DNA from: Endomychus coccineus
Lineage: Eukaryota > Arthropoda > Insecta > Coleoptera > Endomychidae
Direction: 5' to 3'
Length of the DNA: 64,000 nt
Assembly: GCA_958510875.1 (NCBI GenBank)
Contig: OY294068.1
Location: forward strand, 160,430,388 to 160,494,387
A program made the position numbers and the translations under genes. A model generated the notes under the pieces. It was given only the letters and a program-made list of their open reading frames with translations, did no database searches and had not been told where the DNA came from. Shown one piece after another: positions 21,691 through 32,839 of the stretch; the stretch's first letter is position 1; every line of letters begins with the position of its first letter.

Positions 21691-22965
21691 TTAATTTTAA
21701 AATGCTGTTAAATTTATCTTCTTTTCATTTGATTTTTGTTACAACATTACTGTCCTTAGATGTAACGGCATATTATTAGTAGGCAATTTTTCTTAAATTA
21801 TTCAAGAATAATGGTGGATATGGGATGTAAAACTTGTAACATATAATGACACACGTGATGTCTAATGCATAATAGAACACACTTCATACTTTTAATACAC
21901 TTTGAAATTTTGGAATAAATATTTCTTCCAAAGAACACAGAACCTATGTGGTTTTAGTTAGTCCAGTTATTAGTCCAGTAAATATCTAAATGATTTTCTA
22001 TGATAGGCCGCAATGTAAAAAGAAATGAATGCTCAACCAATGAAGCTTATTATAATTCAAGTCAGGATACAATAGTTTTTATCAAAATATGAATGTTGTC
22101 TTCAGGCTGCTAGCCCATTATGTATACTATAATTGTGGCCTGTTAATAATTAGAAACACGCAGGTGTTATATTTTTCACTGCATGATGATTATTTTTCTG
22201 CAAATTTCATTTATTTTGTAAATATCTATTTGATATCTTCAATATAATTGAACTGTAAAATTTGTAAAAAGAATCGATGGACTTCCTTCCCTTTTTCACA
22301 TTCGGTTAGATATTATTTTCAAATTGTGATACGTCCTTTGTTCAGAAACAATGGCTTATTTTACGACTGTTTCGCGATTGCGTTGTGAACTTTCCAAAAT
22401 GTAAATATGTTCAGCATTTTGGGACAGAATTGGAGATAGCACTTATTATGAATGAATATTATTTTCAGAATTTACGTGGATTTTAATTTGTTTTATAATA
22501 TATATATTTAAGACTTCTTGTATGTTATGAACCCATTGTACATACTAGTTATTGAATAATAAATGTTGTCTTTTTCGTTATTGTTGGTCATTATCTGTCC
22601 CCTGGCTGGAGGATTTAATTCAAGTAATTAAACCGTTGTTTTACCTGATACTATTTGTTTTCAACAACAAATATACAAATACAATTAATATTAATTGCTA
22701 TTTTGAACTTCACAATTCATTCTCAAAGCATACAATTGTTATTGCTCAGATCTTAGATGTTACAGAGGTCTATCTTATTTCTCACTGTTGAACCCCCGAG
22801 ATCCCTCGTTGGGAAATGCGAATGGAGAAGTATCTTTATCCCGGAGCATTTTACTCTCGGAGGCTTAGTCAACAGTATTTCATGTGAAACCAGAAATTGA
22901 TAAAATTTTACTTTGAATAGGGGAACCGGAAATGGGTATGAGGGAGCGAGACCGTAAGTATCAAT
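21691..22965. other. No recognisable gene
   Basis: AT-rich intergenic sequence. A minus-strand open frame (23058-22753, 101 codons, MKHHHFDIGAVKSTTLM...) has no domain I recognise and is interrupted by the palindromic insertion at 22966-23008, so I do not call it a gene. Confidence 0.35.
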
Positions 22966-23008
22966 CAGTGAACCAACGAGGTCTAGTATAGACCTCGTTG
23001 CAGTGAAC
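22966..23008. repeat. 27-bp perfect hairpin flanked by 8-bp direct repeats
   Basis: The stem CAACGAGGTCTA (22974-22985), a 3-base loop GTA, and the exact complement TAGACCTCGTTG (22989-23000) lie between two copies of CAGTGAAC (22966-22973 and 23001-23008). This has the same architecture as the palindromes at 1629 and 21353. Confidence 0.8.
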
Positions 23009-23478
23009 ATGAGAGTTGTCGATTTCACAGCACCTATGTCGAAGTGGTGGTGTTTCATCGAACGATGAGGAAAACATCTACCACCTTATGATATTATCAT
23101 GAATCTAATCCATAATCTGAAAATCGTATTTTCATAATCCTCCAAACTTTAAGCCTAATAACTATTATTTCGAAAGTCCGTAACTGTAAAAGGAAGGTTT
23201 ATGAAGGGTCAAATGAACAGGTCGTTAATCAACACTATGTGACTGTGAATTCTTATTGCATGCATATGCTATGCTATATTGCAGTACGCGTGTCACTGAA
23301 TTATACGTACATATATTTCAGTGACGCGTATTAAGTTTTCACTCAAGAAGTCTAGATAATTCTAAACTTGTTTCCACTGCTCTATGGTGTCAATAATATT
23401 GGTACGCAGGTCGATCACAGAATTGATACAATTTTAGTATCATAGAGGTAGGTAATACAGAAAATTGATGGTCAGAAT

Positions 23479-23701
23479 CATCGACATATACATATGGACT
23501 GCGCGTGGCAATGATAAGCGCGGCTAGTTCAGGCGTGAGAGAGGGAAAACGAAGAGGCCGGCTCTATCGCGTTTCTATTGGCCGCTGCGTACTGTAGCTA
23601 GTATGTTTACGTCCTGAGCCGGCCTTTTCGTTTTCCCTCTCTCTCGCCTGCACTAGCCGCGCTTATCATTGCCACGCGCAGTCCATATGTATATGTCGAT
23701 G
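23479..23701 (-). mobile_element. 223-bp fold-back MITE, copy B
   Basis: Same length and arms as copy A at 21110. It is flanked by its own 8-bp direct repeat GTCAGAAT (23471-23478, 23702-23709), different from copy A's, so it is a separate insertion. The central spacer (CTCTATCGCGTTTCTATTGG...) is the reverse complement of copy A's with about one difference, so it is inserted in the opposite orientation. About 600 bp upstream of the calumenin start codon. Confidence 0.9.
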
Positions 23702-23774
23702 GTCAGAATAGGGAGTGGCAAAACACAGAAGTAAGGTAAATGTTAATGATGAAAGAGAACTTTCCGGTTAGTTT

Positions 23775-24085
23775 TGTATATATTCGATATTCGAAAGGTT
23801 CCTTGTAGCTTAACTTTTCATTTTCATTTGTCAGAGATAAGACATTTTTAACGTTACGTTCATTAATAGTCATTTGACGTGCTGAAGTAAGATTTCAGAG
23901 TACAGAGGATTATCAATTGAAATTTTTATGGTTTATGTGTTTGAATGCTGAAGTTACAATTTAATTACATTTTTACGACAGTGCCGGTTTTTTTTTAACC
24001 GTAAAACTCGTTGGTTGTAATTTCTAATTTGTAATAAAGAAATACATCTGATCTTCCTAATGAATTGTTGATATTTCCTATAACT
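23775..24085 (+). repeat. Duplicated segment, copy B, upstream of calumenin
   Basis: Direct-orientation partner of 21389-21690. It ends about 230 bp before the calumenin ATG and may include that gene's promoter or 5' UTR; I cannot place the transcription start. It serves as the empty-site reference for the 20-bp palindrome insertion in copy A. Confidence 0.7.
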
Positions 24086-24311
24086 TATGGTATTGTACTT
24101 AACGTTGTATCAAGTACTCTTAATTGAACGGATTTGAGTCTAACTTCGTTCAAATTTAATTGATATAACACGCTGACGTGTAGGTGTTTTATTACCAGAT
24201 GATGTGGAAGCTGGAAACATTCCAGTTGACAGGAAATTGAAGTAACTAGTCAGTAAAATAGGTCACACTCACTAAGCATAAAGAGTACTTTGAATTTTTT
24301 AACAAACCGTC

Positions 24312-24535
24312 ATGATTATCAGGGGGTGTGTCTGTGTATTATTATTCTTAAATCAAGTGTATGCTCTACCTAAAAATGAAGATAAAAAAGAAAGAATTTA
24401 TGAAAGGGAATTGAGTGATAAAGAACATTTTGACAATGAAGTACATAATCCTGAATATGACCACGAAGCCTTTTTGGGAGAAGAAGCAAAAACATTTGAT
24501 CAGTTACCCCCTGAAGAAAGTAAACGTAGATTGGG
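24312..24535 (+). CDS. Calumenin, exon 1 (signal peptide and N-terminal region)
   Basis: Start of a complete calumenin gene of the CREC family, calcium-binding proteins of the secretory pathway. The ATG at 24312 is followed by a hydrophobic signal peptide [18 protein letters not shown] (residues 1-18, probable cleavage after VYA). The mature N-terminus is highly charged ([19 protein letters not shown]), then [20 protein letters not shown], a conserved CREC segment just before the first EF-hand. The donor GTAAGT begins at 24536 and splits a Gly codon. The three exons join to 966 bases, 321 residues plus stop, the usual size for insect calumenin. The 80-bp first intron ends TTCCAG at 24615. A duplicated DNA segment and a MITE lie upstream. 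Confidence 0.92.
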
Positions 24536-24615
24536 GTAAGTAATTTGTTGCTTCCACACTCAAACTTTTATCAAAAGGTACAAAAGCTAATACCTAATTG
24601 TTTTTGCAATTCCAG

Positions 24616-24908
24616 TGTGATTGTTGATAAAATTGATAATAATCATGATGGTTTGGTATCACGAGAAGAGCTGAAAGATTGGATAAGATATACACAGAAG
24701 AGGTACATATCAGATGATGTTGATAGGCAATGGAAACAATATAATCCAGAAGATAAGACTACAATTGATTGGAAGACTTATGAGAAACTTGTATACGGTT
24801 TCCTGGATTCAATGGACCCTGCAGAGTTAGAAAAAGACCAAGAAGGATTTTCTTATAGAAATATGCTGAAAAGAGATCAAAGAAGATGGTCCCTAGCTGA
24901 TAAAGATG
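24616..24908 (+). CDS. Calumenin, exon 2 (EF-hands 1-2, start of EF-hand 3)
   Basis: Continues as VIVDKIDNNHDGLVSREELK, an intact first EF-hand loop (Asp82 to Glu93). The second hand is degenerate (YNPEDKTTIDWKTY, about residues 117-130): it lacks the regular Asp/Gly calcium pattern, as is common in arthropod calumenins. Next comes GFLDSMDPAELEKDQEGFSY and the start of the third hand (WSLADKD). The donor GTAAGT at 24909 splits a Gly codon in the middle of the third calcium loop, which is restored exactly by exon 3. The frame running past the donor to 24928 is intron read-through. Confidence 0.93.
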
Positions 24909-27744
24909 GTAAGTCAAATGATTCATGATTATGATGTGACTGCTATAGGAAAATTCAAATTCCATTCAAAATAATATTTTATATAACAATGCTACTAGTC
25001 GTATTTTTTTAACGAATTTAAATTTGATGCCTAAGGAGATCATCTTCCAATTCAATCTAATACTTCTATTTTTGGTCATTATAGTACATGGATTATGTTT
25101 TGATTTGTTTTACAGAAGGCATCAGATTCAAATCAAATGATATTATGAAAATGAATGAAATATTGTAAAAAATGTATTACCTATAATATTTGATGGTTCA
25201 GTAGGAATAATATATCGAATATATACATGCAGAGGAAATATATAATAACAGCAACAATAATTTATAACATTAATAAGCCATCTATAATCATATCTAATTA
25301 GGATAATTGATTCAATTAATTGTTAACAGTTAATCTGGCAACATTTTTGAAGCCTGATGCAGTCAAATCAAGAGATATTAGTCCAGGAAATAAAGGCCAA
25401 AATTGACCCAAATATGGAAAATTTGAGGTAAAAGACTGATTCTGATGTATGAGGGCTCATTCGATTCGTTTTGGCCTCTAGATCAAAGTCTGCAATAGCT
25501 ACATAGGGGGAAATGTCTCAGATTGTTAATAAACAATAAATATTGGCCAAAAATAAAGTGTTATGACAATATATAAAAATATATATAACAATATATAATA
25601 TATATATTTTCCATCAATTTTTAGCGGGTAAATTAGAAAATTGCAGTTATTTGATCAATAAACAATATAAAATTAAAGGTTCATAACTATTTGTTAGTTA
25701 TCTATTTGTTAATAAACAACAAAATGGAAATTTTCAGGTAATTTGAGGTCACTGAATACGAATTTGATGTTATTTTTTTGATTAAATGTTAATTCAATTG
25801 ATTAATTAATAATTACTCAGTTACCGAATTAACAAAAAAATTCAATGTCTCAAAATAATCAAGATTAGAGTCATTTTTGGGTAATTTCAGGTCACTAAAC
25901 ATGAATTTAATGTAATTTTTTGGATTAAAGGTTAATTTAATTACTTAATTAATAATTACTTAGTTACCGAATTAACATCACATTAGATTCATATTTAACC
26001 ATTTCAAATTATCCGAAATTGACTGTAATCTTGATTATTTTTAAAATTTTAATATTTTTTGTTGATTCGCCAAGTGAGTAATTATTAATTATTTAATTAA
26101 ATTATTATTTTCAGATGTAACGACGGTATTAGGTGGGAACGTAAAAATCTAAGATTTAAGTACGAGGTGTAATTTTTCTCAATTGATACGTTGTCGATCT
26201 GAGGCCAATCGAATTTTCATCCCTATGCTTCCCCATGTAATTTTTTTTTAGGGTCATATATCATCATAGCCTTTCGTGTATGACATCGTGTGGTAGGTAA
26301 AACAATTAACGACACGTGTGTGACGAGAATGATCTCTCAAGTCAGATGAAAGCACACTTTATGGGTCATCAAATACAGCTTGGTGATTATTCAAGTATTT
26401 TTGAGACATGAGAGGAAGGATTTTTTTTCAGGCTCATTTCTGATTCGATCTGGTCATATTTGACGTCATTCTGCAGGTACATGAATCGGCTACATGCATG
26501 CCAAGATTGGTTTATTAAGTCAGATAACTGCACCTCTTATGCCACTTATGATACAAAAAGTAACATCAAATTCGTGTTCAGCGACCTTAAAATATACGAA
26601 ATTGACTCAAATCTTGATTATTTTGAAACTTTGGAATTTTTTTTGTTAATTTAGTAACTAAGTAATTATTAATGAAATAATTAAACTAACCTTTAATCCA
26701 AAAAATTACATTAAATCCGTATTCAGCAACCTCAAATTACCTAAAAATGAATCTAGTCTTGATTATTTTTAAAATTTCCTTTTTGTTTATTAACAAATAG
26801 ATAACTAACAAATTGTTATAAGATTTAAATTTACATTGTTTATTGGATATTTTGAGACTTTGGAATTTTTTTGTTAATTCGGTAACTAAGTAATTATTAA
26901 TGAAATTATTAAATTAACCTTTAATCCAAAAATAACATTAAATATTCGTGTTTAGTGATCCGAAATTACCTGAAAATGACTCTAATCTTGATTATTTTGA
27001 GACATTGAATTTTTTTTGTTAATTCGGTAACTGAGTAATTATCAATTAATTAATTAAATTAACATTTAATCAAAAAAATAACATCAAATTCGTATTCAGC
27101 GACCTCAAATTACCTGAAAGTGACTAGTCTTGATTATTTTGAAAATTTTCATATATAACTAACAAATTGTTATAAACCTTAAATTTACATTGTTTATTGA
27201 TCAAATAATTGCAATTTTCTACGTCACCCGCTAAAAATTGATGGAAAATAGCGTCTTTAATTTTTTTTTATATATTGTTATAGCACATCATATTTGGTCA
27301 ATATTTATTGTTTATTAACAATCTGAGACATTTCCCCCTATGTAGCTATTGCAGACTTTGATCTAAAGGCCAAAACGAATCGAATGAGCCCATTACATCA
27401 AAATCGGTCCTTTACCTCAAATTTTCCGCTTCAAAGCCTTTATTTCCTGGACTATAAAGTTTTGTTCATGATTATTTATACATACTGAGTTCTATGAACA
27501 TTATAGGTTTTCTCCTCACAGTCAAAATATAAATAAAAAAATTAATAAGTCATATTCAACATCAATATTGTTATCACTACAAAATCTGGGAAAATGCTTA
27601 GCAAATAAGTTGACAATCTCCTGTCCATTAGGTGGTTCCTTAACATTTAACTTCATAATGTTGGGATAATTGAATAATATGAAAAAATTCAAACCATATC
27701 AAAACTTGGTAGATTATTAAATGAATTCCATTTATATCTGATAG
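24909..27744 (+). other. Calumenin intron 2
   Basis: A 2.84-kb GT-AG intron (GTAAGT ... CTGATAG). About 2.07 kb of it is the long-inverted-repeat element at 25381-27452. The remaining flanks are AT-rich and show nothing recognisable. Confidence 0.9.
25381..27452. mobile_element. Long-inverted-repeat (fold-back) element, 2.07 kb, in calumenin intron
   Basis: Outer arms of about 370 bp: the left starts GTCCAGGAAATAAAGG and the right end is the complement, GCCTTTATTTCCTGGAC. TA flanks each end (25379-25380, 27453-27454). The arms share long blocks such as CTCATTCGATTCGTTTTGGC, CAAAGTCTGCAATAGCTACA and TTGATCAATAAACAAT. The interior contains many further direct and inverted copies of an AT-rich motif (GGTAACTGAGTAATTATTAA and TCAAAATAATCAAGATTAGA types). 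Non-coding. The superfamily is not assigned. Confidence 0.8.
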
Positions 27745-28193
27745 GTGATGGTTCATTAATTAAAGAAGAATTTTCGAACTTCCTGCACCCCGAGGAATCC
27801 GATTACATGAGAGATATTGTTGTGCAAGAAACAATGGAAGACATCGATAAAGATGGTGATGGTAAAATTTCTCTCAAAGAATATATTGGCGACATGTACA
27901 GGAATGAGGAAGGCGAAGAGGAGCCCGATTGGGTGAACGGAGAACGCGAACAATTTAACACATACCGAGATAAAGATGGAGATGGTTTCATGGATGTGGA
28001 AGAAGTGAAGAATTGGATTGTACCTCCTGATTTTGATCACGCGGAAGCGGAGGCTCGCCATTTGCTTTACGAAGCGGATAGCGACGCTGATCAACAGTTA
28101 ACCAAAGATGAAATTTTGAACAAATATGATCTGTTTGTGGGTTCTCAAGCTACAGATTTTGGCGAAGCTCTAGCCAGACACGACGAATTTTGA
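27745..28193 (+). CDS. Calumenin, exon 3 (EF-hands 3-6, HDEF retention signal)
   Basis: The acceptor ends at 27744, and the exon completes [12 protein letters not shown] (third loop, residues 170-181). Then come [12 protein letters not shown] (207-218), [12 protein letters not shown] (248-259) and [12 protein letters not shown] (284-295). Together with exon 2 this gives six EF-hand positions, five of them intact. The last 22 residues, [20 protein letters not shown] plus EF, are almost diagnostic for calumenin, and the C-terminal HDEF is the ER/Golgi retrieval signal of this family. TGA is at 28191-28193. The protein is expected in the ER and secretory lumen as a low-affinity calcium-binding chaperone-like factor. 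No sign of decay. Confidence 0.95.
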
Positions 28194-28618
28194 GATCCAT
28201 TGTAAGTACATAGACTTCTTACATGGGCAGGGTTCAGTTATTTTGGTTTTTTGCTTTATTCTAAAGAAAATAATGTACCAGTCTTGATCATGTCCCCTAT
28301 CTGAGATATTTTATTTAGAAAGAATTATTGTCATTGACTTTTTCAATTTTTGTTGCATACTAATAGTCATAAAACAGCATGTAACCAATCATTATAAGAT
28401 ACAATAAACTGAACTAACGAAAATTTTCTAATTAAATATCTATTATCACATTATTAAAATATAGTTTCAGATAATTTCTATTTGTGATACCTGTTGGATG
28501 GATGGTTTCATTAATTCCAAATTAATGTTTATAAACAAGTTGAATTTTATTTTGGTTATATTCAATTGTTCAATAACATCTCAATGTTTCAATCCCAAAG
28601 AAAACATTTACTAGTATA
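28194..28618 (+). other. Calumenin 3' UTR (proximal part)
   Basis: AT-rich trailer after the stop codon. An AATAAA at 28403-28408 is a candidate proximal polyadenylation signal, about 210 bases after the stop. Confidence 0.6.
28403..28408 (+). terminator. Candidate proximal polyadenylation signal
   Basis: AATAAA about 210 bases past the calumenin stop codon, upstream of the fold-back element at 28619. Chosen by motif and position only. Confidence 0.4.
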
Positions 28619-29952
28619 CAGGGTGTTTCAGAAAGACCTCCCGTAAATGCAGGGCATGGTACATTTTACAAAAATAATCAGATTTTTCATTTAAGCTATG
28701 GTCCTATCTTTTTTCTTTTCGGAGATACAGGGTGTTGAATAAATTTTTTTATAAACGAAATTTTGCTGTTGCTCCTGTGCAGTTACAAATATTTCGTTGA
28801 AGTCTGGAACTCGGGGGTTTCAGAAAACGCAAATAAGACGACTTAGCTAGTTTAAGATTATGCGGTTGGGCGCTGGGTGCCCGACTTTTCGGCGACTCTT
28901 TTATCCTTTTTTTCTGGTTTACAATTTCATTTCAAACAAATAATGTACTCTCTTGTTGAGGGTCTCAAAATTTCACCGTTTTCGAGAAAAACGCATTTAA
29001 ATGAACATAACAAAAACTCATTACCAAATTTACTTACTATCGAAATAGCGTATGTTCATTTGAACGCGTTTTTCTCGAGCTTTGAAACAAAAAACATATC
29101 GATCTGCAGTTTTCAGTTTTTTTTTGCAAATTTAATCTAATTTCCGATTATCATGTTATAGCCATACCGTATGATTTACGTTTTGGTATAAAATCAATAA
29201 AACCGTTATCATTACAAATTACGCCCTCTAGCAATTTTATTAGGAACTAGCGTGTACCAATAGATACGACAATTGAAAGTGCGTACCTCCTCTTTTATAC
29301 AAACTAAAGTTTAACTAAAATCAAATGAGTCGTTTAGAAACTACATTAATTTAAATTATTACACTTTCAATAGCTTCCCCCACTTTTATCAAGGTCGGTA
29401 TGCCAATGAGCTTTGAACCAAAATGATGTAAAATTGTCTAACCTTTCTAATGCTGTTAACAAAGTTATACCTTAATGCGAGAATTTCCGGAGAAACGCGT
29501 TTAAATGAACATAACAAAAACTCATTACCAAATTTACTTACTACCGAAATCGCGTATGTTCATTTAAACGCGTTTTTCTCGAAAACGGTGAGATTTTGAG
29601 AACCTCAACAAGAGTACTTTATTTGTTTGCAATAAAATTGTAAACCAGAAAAATGTGTAAAGAAAACAAAAAAAGTATTCTCAAAAAAGTTAAGGCTAAA
29701 AGAAACGCCAAAAGTCGCGCACCCAGCGCCCTCTACCGCATAATCTGAAACTAACTAAACCATCTTATTCGGCGTCCTCTGAAACCCCCGAGTACCAGAT
29801 TTCAACGAAATATCTGTAACTGCACAGGAGCCACAGCTAAATTTCGTTTAAAAAAATTAAAATCAACGCCCCTGCCCTGTAGTTTATATCTGATTATTTT
29901 TGTAAAATCTACTGTCCCCTGCATTTACGTGAGGTCTTTCTGAAACACCCTG
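28619..29952. mobile_element. 1.33-kb fold-back element with TA target duplication
   Basis: Both ends read CAGGGTGTTTCAGAAAGACC inward (28619 rightward, 29952 leftward), with TA directly outside (28617-28618, 29953-29954). Inverted arms continue for roughly 480 bp per side with matched landmarks: a GCGCTGGGTGC / GCACCCAGCGC block, a TGCACAGGAGC block and AACCCCCGAG / CTCGGGGGTT. An inner palindromic motif (ACGCGTTTAAATGAACATAA) recurs four times in alternate orientations between 28990 and 29580. Non-coding. The TA duplication suggests Tc1/mariner mobilisation. Confidence 0.88.
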
Positions 29953-30570
29953 TATAATTATAATACTCGGAAATATTCCAGAAATTATGCTTCAAATCTT
30001 TAAATTATCTATTTGTTTCAAAATAACATTCAATCCAGAGCTTTCTACATAATGCCTAAGGAAAAGTATAATAGTATTGATATTTAATTAGAAAGAAGAA
30101 CTAACTATTGAAATCTAAAAAATACACTATTTTCTTCTTAATATTCATATAAGATCGCCAATGTTATAAAGACATCTTATATTTAAAATGGTGGAAAATG
30201 AACAAAATATTATTATTATAACACTGGCTTTATATGATAGGTAAAAAGAATATTACAAAAACATGATTGGGGAAAAATTGTTACCTTTGTTATGCCCAGA
30301 AGTCTTTTTCCTTTTCTTTACCAAATATGTAAATTTAGTTTAAGCATTAAGTGCAATAGAATCTCCTTAGCTTTAATTTTAATTATATAAGCGCCATACT
30401 GTACTTGCATTAGTTTATTAAGCTGTAACATACCATTTTGAGTATTTTTCTAACATTGAATACTGCCTATTTGATCATTTCATATGAATATTTTATGTAT
30501 CTGATTTTATAAATACTTTTTGTAAACCCTAATACTCTTGAAATATTTTTGTACTTCTCTATGAAAATAT

Positions 30571-30576
30571 AATAAA
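30571..30576 (+). terminator. Candidate distal polyadenylation signal
   Basis: AATAAA in a T-rich downstream context (TTTTCTTCTATACC). If used by calumenin, the transcript would include the whole fold-back element at 28619-29952. Confidence 0.35.
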
Positions 30577-32682
30577 GTTTTCTTCTATACCAATGTTTGT
30601 TTGTACCTCATAGTTATTTTGGACAATTTCTCAGAAGAAATATTCCTGGAAGAATTTATGATCTGAAAAATTATAACAACAATTCAGGTATTTAATATTT
30701 CTGTTGTGGTGTTACCAGAGATTATAAATTAGTCCAGGCAAATCAGACATTATCCACAGACCTCTCTGTACGGCGGGATTTTTTGATAGAGAAGTGTGGG
30801 TTTTGACATCTAGAAACCGATGTCACTGACGCGAGGGTTGGCGCGGGGGTGTATTGTGATATATACTGATATAAAAACTCTACTGTGTTTTATTCTTTAA
30901 TTATGATTTGAATTAATTTGAATATTTCAATGTTTTGAATTCTACCGGCTAGCTTTTATTTGTATTTTAAATCTTATGTTTGTTTTTTTATTTGAATAAT
31001 CTAATGATTTGAATAATGAACTTTTACCTTTTTATTTTATATCTATGGAATTAAACACAATGTTCTTTGAATGTTAAAAACTTTTATATTTAAATTTCTA
31101 TGACTCTATTTTTTATCTCGAGTAACAATTTTAACAATTTTATGTTCAAATAGATCTATGATCTAACCTCAAAATTATTTACTATTAATATTTGTTTACA
31201 AAGTTATAATCTACAATCTTTCTTTCAGATTTACAGACAGATAATAATACAATGGAGAAATAATAAATAAACTTACGTTTAGTTTATATCCAAGAATATG
31301 TTTTTAAAAATGTAGGCAATGTTCACTTGGCTTGATTTTCTTATTAATTTGATAATTCACTTTACCCGTAGGTACACAATTTCTTTGCTATACACAAATC
31401 ACAGGTAAACAATGTGGTTACTTCTTTAGAAATCAGGAACTGTTGATAATTGTTAACTTGTCTTATTCTTTTTCAAAAGATATAAAACCTTAAATGATGT
31501 ATTGGAACGTTGTCGAAGACTAACTATTGTACAATGCTACTTGTGAATTATGGTTATAATAACTTTTAGAAACTTTGTTCGAAGACTGGGAACACAACTT
31601 GACTTGTATCAATTACTTATTTGCTTCGGTTACTTTCAACCTTACGAAGCTACTGGAACACTTGGGTTCACCGATGTTTATCCAAAAACTAAGGTTATGG
31701 AAATTTTATGATTAGCTTGAGTACCTTGACTCTTCAGATGTTGATGGCTAACTAACTTGGCTTGTCTTCAGATGCCTTTTATAGGCCTTCAAAACCGACG
31801 CTAAGTATTTTCAAAATTAACCAATGAGGTGCTTAGTTTACCTATCAAGAATGCTTTGTTGATTGTTGAAAACTGACAGAACTATTACATTGTTACTAGT
31901 CTGACGTCTATAAAATTGCATCGACCAATCAGAATTTAGTATTCTTTAAATTTTTAATTATTGGAGATTTTCATCTTATTTTAAATGATAATAATTCCTT
32001 CTTTTTAAATTCATATTGCCTACGTTTTTCCACACACTTTGGTATAAGATAACCTATGATTAGGTTATTATTAATATGATTATTCCTATAATTATTATAA
32101 ATTTGACAGTTGTCATTATTAAAAACTAATACATAATATAACATATCAATAACATTTCTTTAACATTATATAATTCAAATTTACTAATCCTAACTTATAT
32201 CTACAACATTTTTCAATAGTTTGTGCTATCTCATGATAGTTTTTGTAATCATTTTAATTATGATTTCTGCCTTCGTAACACTGTACGTTTATTCACTTTC
32301 ACTGAAGTTCTTGTTTTACACTTTTATTCTAATTACATTGTTGTTTATTATGTTTTACATTGTTCATTATATTATACTAACTATTATTTAACTTTTAATA
32401 TTGTTTTTAATTCCATATAATATCTTTTTATTAATCTTTTCTGATTTTCAATGTTCGGTAAGTTCTAATTTTATCATTTTATTGTTTAGGAAATGAAATC
32501 ATAACAATACATATATTTATATGATTTATAGCGGTTTTTGGCCAATATCTCAAAAACGAAGCAATGCATCGATGAAAGTTTTTTGTAGGAAATTAAAATT
32601 GCCACAAAAAATCATTCATAACATTTTTTGATTATCCGCGCGGTTTCCGCATAAAATACGTTAAGCCGCGTTTTATATACAT

Positions 32683-32685
<3 letters not shown>
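30577..32685. other. AT-rich intergenic sequence, no recognised gene
   Basis: No coding domain seen. A relatively uniform block at about 31240-32000 has the texture of a long terminal repeat, but I found no second copy, primer-binding site or TG...CA bounded pair. Confidence 0.3.

Positions 32686-32764
<79 letters not shown>
32686..32764. repeat. (AT)n microsatellite
   Basis: About 79 bases of uninterrupted AT dinucleotide. A second short tract of the same kind lies at 32815-32839. Confidence 0.95.
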
Positions 32765-32767
<3 letters not shown>

Positions 32768-32814
32768 AAGTTTCAAGTTTCTTTGCCTAATTGGCCACTA
32801 TCGTGTATGTAACT

Positions 32815-32839
32815 TATATATATATATATATATATATAT
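32815..32839. repeat. (AT)n microsatellite, short
   Basis: About 25 bases of AT dinucleotide, 50 bases after the longer tract. Confidence 0.9.

Noticed and set aside
22753..23058. Minus-strand 101-codon open frame as a gene
   Set aside because: No recognisable domain, and a palindromic insertion with target duplication lies inside it.
23284..23334. Fourth palindromic insertion (TACGCG...GTCACTGAA hairpin)
   Set aside because: The inverted repeat is real but imperfect and has no flanking direct repeat, so it does not fit the insertion class.
21110..23701. Simple segmental duplication carrying the MITE along
   Set aside because: The two MITEs have different 8-bp flanking duplications and opposite orientation, so one was not copied from the other with its flanks.
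30740..32200. Solo LTR of a retrotransposon
   Set aside because: The texture is suggestive, but I found no paired repeat, no primer-binding site or polypurine tract and no target duplication.
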